DNA of 64,000 nucleotides from Nitrospira sp. SG-bin1 (lineage in GTDB: Bacteria > Nitrospirota > Nitrospiria > Nitrospirales > Nitrospiraceae): the NCBI GenBank assembly GCA_002083365.1, contig LVWS01000032.1, forward strand, positions 186,001 to 250,000. The letters are read 5' to 3'. The notes beneath the pieces were generated by a model, which had not been told where the DNA came from, searched no databases, and saw nothing but the letters and a program-made list of their open reading frames with translations. The translations under genes were made by a program, and so were the position numbers. Each line of letters starts with the position of its first letter. The stretch's first letter is position 1. Below, piece by piece: positions 8,872 to 17,029 of the stretch.

Positions 8872-8900
8872 GGCCTGGACGCAAAGAAGACGTCCAGGCC
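8872..8900. terminator. Hairpin between convergent genes
   Basis: Perfect 10-bp inverted repeat GGCCTGGACG / CGTCCAGGCC with a 9-nt loop, 8 bp beyond the stop of the OsmC-like gene. There is no strong T-run on either strand, so it may be a Rho-assisted or structural 3' end rather than a classical terminator. Confidence 0.5.
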
Positions 8901-8907
8901 ATCGGAT

Positions 8908-9468
8908 CTAGCGGGATTCGATGTGGATCGACACCGGCACCGGATTGGACACAATGTCGTACACCGGTGAAAACTTCATTAATTCCTCTAACCGCTCTGC
9001 GGACGCATCCGACTTGATAGTAAACGCAACGCGAATCTGCTGATAGCCCTTTCTGGCGCTGTCAGAGAGGCCGAGGAAACCGTGGAGATCGAGATCTCCT
9101 TCCAGCTTTGATTCAACCGACTCGATATGGATGCCCCGCGCGGCAGCGTGGAAGACGAGGGAGGTGGTCAGGCAGGCGGCCAAAGCATGAAGCACAAATT
9201 CGACGGGAGTTGGCCCTTGGTTCTTTCCCAGCAATACCGGCGGTTTGTCTGTATCGAGTACAAAGGGTGTGGTACGGAACGTATCCTCCTGCCCGGCTCC
9301 GTAAAAGCTTTTGATCGTGGAGCGATTGTGGCTGCCGTCAATCCACTGGTTTGCGGCGCGAAATCGGAATGTCGCAAGACCGGGTGTGCGCCGAACCGCC
9401 TCCACGGTCTCGCCGATCCTACCCACATCGACCCCGTTAATGATTTCATTAATGGTTGTTTGCGACAT
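8908..9468 (-). CDS. OsmC-like family protein
   Basis: 186 residues from ATG at 9468, with AAGGAGA upstream; the frame extends further but without a good start. The OsmC fold is clear: GKNQGPTPVEFVLHALAACL carries the family helix with the first conserved Cys, and the C-terminal part ends SPVYDIVSNPVPVSIHIE. Classical OsmC/Ohr hydroperoxidases use a second Cys in a CP motif. Here the corresponding place reads FSPVYD, so the thiol pair is incomplete and peroxidase activity is doubtful. It lies 86 bp downstream of the small membrane-protein gene on the same strand and probably shares its transcript. Confidence 0.88.
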   Translation of the reverse strand: MSQTTINEIINGVDVGRIGETVEAVRRTPGLATFRFRAANQWIDGSHNRSTIKSFYGAGQEDTFRTTPFVLDTDKPPVLLGKNQGPTPVEFVLHALAACLTTSLVFHAAARGIHIESVESKLEGDLDLHGFLGLSDSARKGYQQIRVAFTIKSDASAERLEELMKFSPVYDIVSNPVPVSIHIESR

Positions 9469-9554
9469 ATGTGCATCTCCTTCTCTCTGACATTGGATGT
9501 TGATATGTTGCCGAAAGAAAAGCCGGTCGGCATTCCGGCATAACGAATCCCAGT

Positions 9555-9989
9555 TCATCCCTGCACCCGCTCAAGCTGGAATTGTTCAAACACCTGGCCA
9601 CACGATGACACGCTGGATTGCGGCGAACAGAATGTGCGCACAAGAAGATCCCACGAGAACATCTGCTGACGGTTCCACGAAGCCAAAGACAATGCTCGTG
9701 CAAGAAAACAGTACCCGACGACAACCCTGGTACTTGTTCCGATCAATTGCACCCAATGAAGCCACTGGAGCGGTCCCCACGATCCGGCCAAAAGCATAGC
9801 GAGATACGCCACACGCACCTGTACGGGAAAGGCAGTGAGGTCATGCGTCAGACTCCTCACATGAATGATCTGAACGACACAGAGAACCATCGCCGGAAAG
9901 ATTCCCGCCTGCCAGGCGAAGAGGCCGACGCCGAGTAGGACTACAGTTATCGCCCAGTACCACCAGCCAAGGTCGTGACTCGTCGTCAT
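9555..9989 (-). CDS. Small multi-pass membrane protein
   Basis: 144 residues from ATG at 9989; GAGGAGC lies 8 bp upstream, better than the start at 10004. About four transmembrane segments (around WYWAITVVLLGVGLFAW, FPAMVLCVVQIIHV, YLAMLLAGSWGPLQWLHWV and the following helix) and a Cys-containing cytoplasmic tail. No family name can be given safely. Its 5' leader matches the leader of the TPR gene (see the repeat at 9990-10036), suggesting the two were once controlled together. Confidence 0.8.
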   Translation of the reverse strand: MTTSHDLGWWYWAITVVLLGVGLFAWQAGIFPAMVLCVVQIIHVRSLTHDLTAFPVQVRVAYLAMLLAGSWGPLQWLHWVQLIGTSTRVVVGYCFLARALSLASWNRQQMFSWDLLVRTFCSPQSSVSSCGQVFEQFQLERVQG

Positions 9990-10036
9990 TGTTCTGCTCC
10001 TCATCGAGAGTAGATGATCTGATGCCGAGTCCCTAA
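9990..10036 (-). repeat. Leader copy shared with the TPR gene
   Basis: Read on the minus strand, TAGGGACTCGGCAT and about 22 nt more up to the AGGAG box match the leader at 11850-11888 at roughly 80% of positions. The -24/-12 elements that precede the other copy are not recognisable here. Confidence 0.6.
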
Positions 10037-10103
10037 CGTGAGACCGTTTCTTTGCTCATACCAAGCTGCCGCACATACTGACTATGCAAAGTAGTCTCCA
10101 TCG

Positions 10104-11750
10104 CTAGAACCTCGATGCTGTCAGCGTCACGTCTGTGCTCGCCCACGCGCGGCTGAAGCGCGCTTCCACAGCGGCCGCTTCCTTCTTCTTCCCCTGTGCC
10201 CAGAGTGCCTGCGCAAGCCCAAACAGGGACCAGCCGTTCTCCGGGAACCGACGAAGATCCTCGCGATACACCTTCTCAGCCTCAGCATGTCGCCCCGCTT
10301 TCACCAGCGCGGCGCCGAGCGAGTGCCGAATCGGGTAGTACCATTTGGGCGGTTCGAAGTAGAGTCCCCCATCCTCGATCCTGGCCGCCTCCCGGAAATA
10401 GTTGATGCCCCCATCAAGATCGCCGCGACGAGTCGCGATCTCGCCGGACAGGGCATGCACAGCGATCGAAAGCGCAGTCTTCCCATCCGTCCCATCGAGC
10501 GTCGCAGTGTGGATCGCCGATACCTGATCAAGTGCGCCTTGCGCCTCCGCCCACTCTCCTTTGGCGGCATGCGCCACTCCGCGGGCGTAATAGGCCATGG
10601 CGTACGAGAGACGGATATCTTCCGGTGGAAGGGATTCGGCAAGCACCTCGTCCCATTTTCCGAACGTTGTGAGCGTGAGGGCGTGGTACGGCAACATTTC
10701 CTGCAGCATCCCGACCTGGCGCGCAGCATCGAGGTTCACCTTTGAGGTGAGGGTGCTGGATGCCTCGATCGCCTGGGCACTGCGGCCCGCCATCGTGGAG
10801 GCGAAGGCGAGGAAGTGGATATTGTGCGGGTAGTACGCGAGCGGATAGACACCCGTGGGGTGCTGCCCTTCAATGAATACCTCGTCGCTGTGGATGGCAT
10901 GCTGGTTGGCCTGCACAGCATCGTTCCAGCGTCCGACGCGAATATAGATGTGGGCAGGCATGTGAACCATGTGTCCTTCGCCCGGCATGAGACTAGCGAG
11001 TCGCTCGGCGCATGGCACCGCAGCCTGCGGATTCACCGCTTCAACCGCATGGATGTAGAAGTGGCACGCACCGGGGTGATTGGCGTTACGCGAGAGGACC
11101 CTCTCGAGCTGGCGCACGATTTCGTTCGTACCGGGGTACGGAGTCCCATCTGGGCGCCAGTAATTCCATGGGCGAAGGTCCATCAGCGATTCAGCGTACA
11201 GGGTCGCGGCATCAAGATCGTTGGGATAGGTTTTAACTACTTTGCCCATTGCACTCGAATACAACGTGTCCAATTTGGCACGGTCGGTCGGCGGGTCCGC
11301 CTCGTAGCGTTGCGCAAGCGCCTCGATGTAGGCACGCTCGGGCGCCGTGGCGTGGGATTTGAGCGACACCGCTTTCTGCACCGCCGCATACGCGGCAACT
11401 CCGCTCGCCGAGTCCATTGGAGCGTTGACGTGTGGCCCATAGGCAAGTGCAATCCCCCAGTAACACATGGCGCAGCTGGGATCTAGCTCCGCGGCACGTA
11501 CGAACGAGCGGATCGCTTCCGCGTGATTGAATCCATAGACAAGTCGCAGGCCCTGGTCGAAGTACTGCTGCGTGACCGAGACTCGAGTGGAGATGCGTTT
11601 GTGGTGGGAACCGAGGTTCGTGTAAAGGGGGACTGTGTCAGACAAGCTCGTTGGCGACGTGGGCGCGGCCGTCGATTCCGTAGCTGAACTGGGGGTGGCC
11701 CAGGCGAGCAAGGCAGCCGCGGTGAACCCAATAATGTGAGGCAACTTCAT
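10104..11750 (-). CDS. Secreted tetratricopeptide-repeat protein
   Basis: 548 residues from ATG at 11750, which has AAGAAGG upstream and starts a textbook signal peptide (FTAAALLAWATPSSA). The frame also opens at 11849 behind another strong AAGGAGAG box, close to the sigma-54 start point; this would add 33 basic residues, so dual starts are possible. The mature protein is almost entirely TPR-like helices, for example QGLRLVYGFNHAEAIRSFVR, AMAYYARGVAHAAKGEWAEA and the last repeats near KAGRHAEAEKVYREDL. A CAMCYWG segment near residue 110 and several conserved His/Trp recall a common family of periplasmic TPR proteins of unknown role. Control by the sigma-54 activator is inferred from the upstream DNA. 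Confidence 0.88.
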   Translation of the reverse strand: MKLPHIIGFTAAALLAWATPSSATESTAAPTSPTSLSDTVPLYTNLGSHHKRISTRVSVTQQYFDQGLRLVYGFNHAEAIRSFVRAAELDPSCAMCYWGIALAYGPHVNAPMDSASGVAAYAAVQKAVSLKSHATAPERAYIEALAQRYEADPPTDRAKLDTLYSSAMGKVVKTYPNDLDAATLYAESLMDLRPWNYWRPDGTPYPGTNEIVRQLERVLSRNANHPGACHFYIHAVEAVNPQAAVPCAERLASLMPGEGHMVHMPAHIYIRVGRWNDAVQANQHAIHSDEVFIEGQHPTGVYPLAYYPHNIHFLAFASTMAGRSAQAIEASSTLTSKVNLDAARQVGMLQEMLPYHALTLTTFGKWDEVLAESLPPEDIRLSYAMAYYARGVAHAAKGEWAEAQGALDQVSAIHTATLDGTDGKTALSIAVHALSGEIATRRGDLDGGINYFREAARIEDGGLYFEPPKWYYPIRHSLGAALVKAGRHAEAEKVYREDLRRFPENGWSLFGLAQALWAQGKKKEAAAVEARFSRAWASTDVTLTASRF

Positions 11751-11849
11751 GGCATGCCTTCTTCTTTCGGGTTCGGAATGCAATTGGTTGGATCGTGGGG
11801 TGGTGATAGTGCGGTGACCTGTGAGCAAATCGTAAATCGTTCTCATCAT

Positions 11850-11888
11850 GCTCTCCTTATTGTGAGTGGATGACCCTATGCCGAGTCC
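11850..11888 (-). repeat. Untranslated leader of the TPR gene, repeated at 10.0 kb
   Basis: Starts at about the predicted transcription start (TAGGGACTCGGCAT) and runs to the AAGGAGAG box. It is near-identical in layout to 9990-10036 and weakly similar to the leader of the efflux operon (CTCTAGGGCTTGCG). Confidence 0.6.
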
Positions 11889-11892
11889 CTAC

Positions 11893-11909
11893 AGCAGCAT
11901 TGATGCCGC
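11893..11909 (-). promoter_or_regulatory. Sigma-54 (-24/-12) promoter of the TPR gene
   Basis: Minus-strand GCGGCATCAATGCTGCT has GG and GC separated by exactly 10 nt, the invariant sigma-54 spacing. It is nearly the same as the promoter at 18282-18298 and lies about 45 bp upstream of the first possible start codon. Confidence 0.65.
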
Positions 11910-11982
11910 GCTCCAAAAGCAAGATTGCGTGTTGAGTTTCAACGAGTTGGACAGAGGTCGGAGAAAGAAGGCGTCTTATGAG

Positions 11983-12032
11983 ATTTCACGACTCGTGAAA
12001 TCTCACGAAAGGATTGGTGAAATTTGGCAAAT
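11983..12032. promoter_or_regulatory. Upstream activator site (palindrome), TPR copy
   Basis: Perfect palindrome ATTTCACGA-C-TCGTGAAAT (11983-12001), followed by TCTCACGAAAGG and a degenerate second repeat (GGTGAAATTTGGCAAAT). It is centred about 95 bp upstream of the -12 box, the normal distance for a sigma-54 enhancer site. The same block recurs at 18370-18417. Confidence 0.65.
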
Positions 12033-12104
12033 CTACACAGAACAGTTGTGACGAATGGGAACGAGGGGAAAAAGAATGACTTGAAAGGGAATGTAGATTC
12101 AACT

Positions 12105-12230
12105 GAGCATATGAATCCTCAACGCTTTCGTCGGATCTGAACGCATTGAGGCATTGAGTTTGGGAACTTACTCTTTCTTTACGCGATCACCACTCGCCGA
12201 CTGACTCACGACGGCATTCCACTTTCGACG
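12105..12230 (-). pseudogene. Decayed 3' end of a sigma-54 activator gene
   Basis: Read on the minus strand, the last 20 codons give LNAS-MRSDPTKALRIHMLS-stop, aligning without gaps to the C-terminus LNAS-TLSSRMKALKIQKPS of the activator at 18485-20428; the nucleotides align too. Further upstream a KW...VVS stretch recalls KWKVSGE of the same helix-turn-helix region, but an in-frame stop interrupts it. A remnant of a duplicated copy of the activator's end. Confidence 0.5.
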
Positions 12231-12235
12231 TGCCG

Positions 12236-13630
12236 TTAGAGCACCTTCTCGATCTCGCCCTTAGCCCGTGCGAGATTGATCCGCGAAGCATTGAAGCGAA
12301 ACAGGGCTTCGATGTGGTTGTCCCTCGCCCGCGCCACGGACGTTTGAGCATTCGTTACTTCGATATTGGTTCCCAAGCCTGCGGTGAATCGATCACTCGC
12401 AAAGGCCAGTTCTTTCAGCGCCAATTCCAATCCTTTTTCGGCGACTGCCACCTGCTGTGTTGACGACTCCAGCATGAGAAGTGCTTGACGGACCTCAAGC
12501 GTGACTTGATCCGATATGTCCTTCATGCGGATCGATTCCTGCCTCACTCGGCTCCGGGTTTCCGAAATACGGCTTTCCCGCTGGCCTCCGTCGAAGATCG
12601 GAATCGAGAACAACAACCCAATTGAGCGAGTCGCCAGCGCGTCTTCCGGCTTCACCCCAATCCATCCGTAATCACCGGTCAGCGAGAGTGCCGGCAATCG
12701 TTCGCTCATCACGGAACTGAGGCTCAGCGCTATCAACTTCTGGCGGCTCTCTTGCGCTCTCAATTCAACTCGCTGTTCGCGCGCGGTCGTGAGAGCCGTC
12801 TCCGTGCGTTCAGGCTCCGCCGGTATGAACTTCAGCTCATCGGTCAACGTTAACTGCACGTCGAACGTGATACCAAGGGCACGGATGACGTTGAGACGTG
12901 CACTTTCCTGCTCATTCTGCGAAACGAGCAGCCGTTGCCTATTGTTCTCCAGTTGAACTTCCTCTCTGGTCACATCCAACCCCGTGGCAATACCTGCCGC
13001 TTTGCGGTCCCTTGCCAGTTTCAGCAGTTGCCGACTGAGCTCGATATCCGCCTCACGCGCCTTCACCGCTTCATCGGCCCGTAACGCCTCGATATAGAGC
13101 AGTCCGACCATCGCCATCACGTCGCGCTTCGTGACCTCCGCTTCCAAACCGGCCACATCGACGCCGGTTTTCGCGGCGCGCCACCGCTGAATGAGGCTGA
13201 GGCTGAAAATGTTCTGAACCAAGGTGGCCCGCGCATCATAGACTTCGAACGGTTCCGTCACACTGCGAGTTAATCCCAAACCGGAGAGCCGGTCGGCAGG
13301 AAGTCCGAAGGCGGCGAGATTGACCGTTTGGTTCCGGCCGTTCACATATCCGGATACATTCGGAAGCAAGGCTCCAAAACTGGCATCGGCTTGAGCCTGC
13401 ACTGCGGCGATGCGCTCTTTTAGCAAGCGAACGTTGAGGTTGTTGTCGACGGCCGCCTGAATAGCCTCACGTAGGCTGAGCCGAAGTTCAGGGAAGACCA
13501 ATCGCGTCGGATTTTCAAGACTGACCATTCCGCCAGTCTCACCCCAGAGGTCAACGGAAGGCAAACACAACAAGGCAACAAGCAATCCGATCGTGAAACG
13601 GAGGGATTTTATCCTTTGGAGCAACACCAT
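12236..13630 (-). CDS. TolC-like outer membrane efflux channel
   Basis: 464 residues with a signal peptide (IGLLVALLCLPSVDLWG). Two OEP repeats: the first around LSLREAIQAAVDNNLNVRLLKERI, the second with KELAFASDRFTAGLGTNIEVTNAQTSVARA. These are the coiled-coil signature of TolC/OprM-type trimeric channels. Length is normal. It is the last gene of the adaptor-pump-channel operon, 63 bp after the pump gene. Substrate unknown. Confidence 0.93.
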   Translation of the reverse strand: MVLLQRIKSLRFTIGLLVALLCLPSVDLWGETGGMVSLENPTRLVFPELRLSLREAIQAAVDNNLNVRLLKERIAAVQAQADASFGALLPNVSGYVNGRNQTVNLAAFGLPADRLSGLGLTRSVTEPFEVYDARATLVQNIFSLSLIQRWRAAKTGVDVAGLEAEVTKRDVMAMVGLLYIEALRADEAVKAREADIELSRQLLKLARDRKAAGIATGLDVTREEVQLENNRQRLLVSQNEQESARLNVIRALGITFDVQLTLTDELKFIPAEPERTETALTTAREQRVELRAQESRQKLIALSLSSVMSERLPALSLTGDYGWIGVKPEDALATRSIGLLFSIPIFDGGQRESRISETRSRVRQESIRMKDISDQVTLEVRQALLMLESSTQQVAVAEKGLELALKELAFASDRFTAGLGTNIEVTNAQTSVARARDNHIEALFRFNASRINLARAKGEIEKVL

Positions 13631-13693
13631 GACGGTTCACCATGTCCTACAGAGGGAACATGCAACCACTGGGAGAAAGCCATATTCGCTTGT

Positions 13694-16600
13694 TCACACC
13701 GGAACTCCTTCTGCCCGCACGCGATGCATGACCGCTTCTCCATTACCTACCGCAATTGTCACGGCGGGGCGGCTGGATTGGGCCGTTTGTCCAATAACGC
13801 GATAGTAGAGCAAGGGAATGACGAACAGTGTGAGCATCGTCGAAGCGCCTACGCCAAACAGGAGCGAGACAGCCAGCCCTTGGAAGATCGGATCAAGAAT
13901 GATCACGAAGGCGCCCACCATGAGGGCAGCGGCGGTCAAGAGGATCGGTCTCATACGAATCACGCCGGCCTTCATCACCGCCTCCAGCAACGGAACACCA
14001 GCACGCTCTTGAATCTGGATGAAATCTACGAGCAAAATCGAGTTTCGGACGATGATGCCGGCGAGCGCGATGAAGCCGATGATCGACGGAGCCGTGAAAT
14101 ATGATCCTGTCAACCAATGTCCCGGTAGAATGCCGATCAGCGTGAGTGGAATCGGAGCCATGATGATCAGCGGCGTCAGAAAGGATTGAAACTGCCCGAC
14201 AATCAGGAGGTAAATCAGCAACATCGCCACGGAAAAGGCGATGCCCATGTCGCGAAACGTCTCATAGGTGATCTGCCATTCTCCATCCCATTTCATTGAG
14301 AGCTTATCTTCCGACCAGGGTTGGGAGGTGTAATATTGTTCGATCCGGTACCCTTCTGTTGGCCGATAGTCTTCCAGCTGCTTTCCAACTCCCAGCACAC
14401 CGAACACGGGACTCTCCGCCTTCTCTGCGCCTGGTCCTCCTACGTCGGCCGTCACATACACCACGGCTTTCTGGTTCTTATGATAAATCGCTTTATCCTG
14501 CACCGTCTGTTCGACCGTGAGCAGTTCGGAGAGCTGGACGATCCCACCGCTCTTCGTTCTCAGTCCGAGTTCTCCGATATGTTCGAGCCCCGTTCTCTCC
14601 GCTAGCGGGAGGCGCAGTACGATGTGCACCGGACTCTTCTCCTTTGAAATGTGGACAAGTCCGATCTTTGCCCCCTCGAATGCCATGCGTAACGTGTGGA
14701 CAATCTCCTCGGAAGGAATTCCAGCGAGGGCCGCTTTTGCCTGATCGACCGTGAAGACATACCTCACCTGATCTGCCTCGACAGAGTCGTCGACATCGAC
14801 AACCCCTTGCGTAGACTCGAACAACGTACGTACCTCACTCGCGACGGCAAGTTGCCGACCATAGTCGGGCCCGTAAATCTCCGCCACAAGCACTGATTGC
14901 ACAGGCGGACCTGGCGGCACTTCGACAACTTTGACATTGGCGCCGTACTGATGCGCGATCTCTTGAATCGAGGGATGCATCCGTTGTGCGATGTCATGGC
15001 TCTGAGCCGTCCGTCCAGTCTTGGGTACCAAGTTGATCTGAATATCCGCCTCGTGCGGAAGCGACCGCAGAAAATAGTGGCGCATCAGCCCGTTGAAGTT
15101 GAAAGGGGACGCCGTGCCGACGTAGGCCTGGTAGTCTCGCACCTCGGGAAGGGTTCGGACATATTGCGTCAAGGCCTTCGTGGCTCGGGCGGTTTCCTCC
15201 AGCGTCGTCCCTTCCGGCATATCGATCACCAACTGAATCTCGCTCTTGTTGTCGAACGGCAGCATCTTCATGACCACATGACGTGTGTAAAACAAGAGGC
15301 ATGAGCCCGCCAGTAAGAGCGTGACCACGCCCAAGAACGTATAGGCCAACAACGGCCTCGTCAGCAGCGGAGAGAGGATTCGGCGATAGAGGCGCGCCGT
15401 GAAGCCAGTTTCATGTTCTTCATGATCAACTCCTCCGGCATCAACCATGGGACGGTACCAGGTTCGGTAGAACCACGGAATCACCACGAAAGCGACGAGC
15501 AGGGAAAAGAACATGGCGATAGAGGCATTGATCGGAATCGGCCTCATGTAGGGACCTATCAAACCGGATATGAAGGCTATCGGAAGAAGCGAGGCGATGA
15601 CGGTGAAGGTGGCCAAGATCGTCGGGTTTCCAACTTCATCGACGGCATAGACCGCCGCTTCGTCATGGGGACGAAGGCGTAGCCGCAGATGCCGGTACGT
15701 GTTCTCGACGACGACAATGGCATCGTCGACCAAGATGCCGGTGGAGAAGATCAGGGCAAAGAGCGTTGCACGGTTGATCGTGTAGCCAATGAGCATGGAT
15801 GAAAACAGCGTCAAGGCGAGGGTGAGCGGAATCGCGATAGACACAACAAAGGCCGGGCGCGGCCCCAACGCAACGCCGAGAAAGAGGACCACGGCGACGA
15901 CGGCGATGAGCAGGTGCCAGAGCAAGTCGTTGGCCTTCTCTTGCGCGGTCTCCCCATAGTCGCGCGTGATGGTCACGCGGACATCCGACGGAACCGTCAC
16001 GCCTTTCATGGCTTCAACCTTTCGGATGACCTGCTCGGCCACGGCCACGGTATTGACTCCAGCCTGCTTGGCGATGGCCACGGTCACAGCCGGAAGCTCG
16101 TGAGGGGTACGGTGTGAAGTATTAGGAGTGTTATCCGTCTTTTTCACCTCACCCCTAACCCCTGACGCCTCACCAATTCCTTCACCGAACCAGACATAGC
16201 TCGTCGCTTCAGCCGGCCCGTCGATGATCTCCGCCACCTGCCGCAGATAGACCGGTCGTTGATCGCTCACACCGACGACCAGACCTTCCAGGTCTTTGCG
16301 CGATCGAATGAAGCGCCCGGTCTTCACGAGAAAGTTCTCATTGCGGCTGTCGAATCGGCCCGTCGGCAAGGCTTGATTCTCACCGCGAATGACCGCCGCG
16401 ATTTGCAAGGGGGTTAGACCATAGGCCTTCAGCCTTGCAGGCTCTATTTGGACCCGTAGCTCTCGCGTCCGTCCGCCGACAATGAACCCCCCTGATGTGC
16501 CGGCAACCTTCTTGATCTCCTCCAACACCTGCTCGCCCAATTGATTCAATTCAAACTCGCCATACCGTTCGCTCGAGATGGTGATCGTCACGATGGGGAT

Positions 16601-17029
16601 GTCGTTCACGTCCTTCGGCTTGACTACAAAGGGTTCAGCACCAGGTGGCAACAGGTCTTGATTCGACATCAGCTTGTCATAAAGATCGACCAGACTCTTT
16701 TCCATCGACTGACCGACGTAGAAGCGGACAATGATCATCGCCCCGTCCGGCCTTGAGACTGAATACACGTACTCCACACCTTTGATTTCCGATATCTTGT
16801 GCTCGAACGGCTTGGTCAGTTGTTCTTCGACGACTTGGGCGGAGGCACCGGGAAAGGGCAGCCAAACATCCGCCATGGGAACGACGATCTGCGGCTCTTC
16901 TTCACGTGGCGTGGCAATGACCGCGAATACGCCAAGCAGCAATGCCCCCGACATGATCAGCGGCGTGAGCTTGCTCCCGATGAAGAAGGCAGCGATACGG
17001 CCCGAAAGACCGAGGCGATAGTTCTTCAT
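13694..17029 (-). CDS. RND efflux pump, inner-membrane subunit (HAE/CusA-like)
   Basis: 1111 residues. RND topology is plain: TM1 near residues 22-40, a large periplasmic loop, a TM2-6 block, a second loop and the TM8-12 block ending SLLFGVGASTMLTLFVIPLLYY. Signature patterns include FPGASAQVVEEQLTKP, the proton-relay helix FSTGILVDDAIVVVENTYRH and MKWDGEWQITYETFRDMG, typical of a CusA-like/HAE subgroup. It exports a substrate by proton antiport together with the adaptor and channel. The start overlaps the adaptor stop (ATGA). Residues about 285-310 are an odd low-complexity insertion encoded by a G-rich inverted repeat. Metal versus organic substrate cannot be decided. Confidence 0.94.
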   Translation of the reverse strand: MKNYRLGLSGRIAAFFIGSKLTPLIMSGALLLGVFAVIATPREEEPQIVVPMADVWLPFPGASAQVVEEQLTKPFEHKISEIKGVEYVYSVSRPDGAMIIVRFYVGQSMEKSLVDLYDKLMSNQDLLPPGAEPFVVKPKDVNDIPIVTITISSERYGEFELNQLGEQVLEEIKKVAGTSGGFIVGGRTRELRVQIEPARLKAYGLTPLQIAAVIRGENQALPTGRFDSRNENFLVKTGRFIRSRKDLEGLVVGVSDQRPVYLRQVAEIIDGPAEATSYVWFGEGIGEASGVRGEVKKTDNTPNTSHRTPHELPAVTVAIAKQAGVNTVAVAEQVIRKVEAMKGVTVPSDVRVTITRDYGETAQEKANDLLWHLLIAVVAVVLFLGVALGPRPAFVVSIAIPLTLALTLFSSMLIGYTINRATLFALIFSTGILVDDAIVVVENTYRHLRLRLRPHDEAAVYAVDEVGNPTILATFTVIASLLPIAFISGLIGPYMRPIPINASIAMFFSLLVAFVVIPWFYRTWYRPMVDAGGVDHEEHETGFTARLYRRILSPLLTRPLLAYTFLGVVTLLLAGSCLLFYTRHVVMKMLPFDNKSEIQLVIDMPEGTTLEETARATKALTQYVRTLPEVRDYQAYVGTASPFNFNGLMRHYFLRSLPHEADIQINLVPKTGRTAQSHDIAQRMHPSIQEIAHQYGANVKVVEVPPGPPVQSVLVAEIYGPDYGRQLAVASEVRTLFESTQGVVDVDDSVEADQVRYVFTVDQAKAALAGIPSEEIVHTLRMAFEGAKIGLVHISKEKSPVHIVLRLPLAERTGLEHIGELGLRTKSGGIVQLSELLTVEQTVQDKAIYHKNQKAVVYVTADVGGPGAEKAESPVFGVLGVGKQLEDYRPTEGYRIEQYYTSQPWSEDKLSMKWDGEWQITYETFRDMGIAFSVAMLLIYLLIVGQFQSFLTPLIIMAPIPLTLIGILPGHWLTGSYFTAPSIIGFIALAGIIVRNSILLVDFIQIQERAGVPLLEAVMKAGVIRMRPILLTAAALMVGAFVIILDPIFQGLAVSLLFGVGASTMLTLFVIPLLYYRVIGQTAQSSRPAVTIAVGNGEAVMHRVRAEGVPV
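16099..16175. repeat. G-rich inverted repeat inside the RND gene
   Basis: One arm is rich in TGAGGGGT/TTAGGAGTG words on the plus strand. The other arm is its C-rich counterpart (CACCTCACCCCTAACCCCTG), giving an imperfect hairpin. Such (T)GAGGGG heptad-like elements are usual in intergenic DNA. Here one sits in frame and encodes roughly 25 residues rich in Thr, Asn, His and Pro in the periplasmic domain. Confidence 0.55.

Noticed and set aside
11866..12051. 61-codon plus-strand ORF over the TPR control region
   Set aside because: It runs through the sigma-54 promoter and the palindrome, which explain the sequence better. The aligned copy at 18.3 kb has no matching frame.
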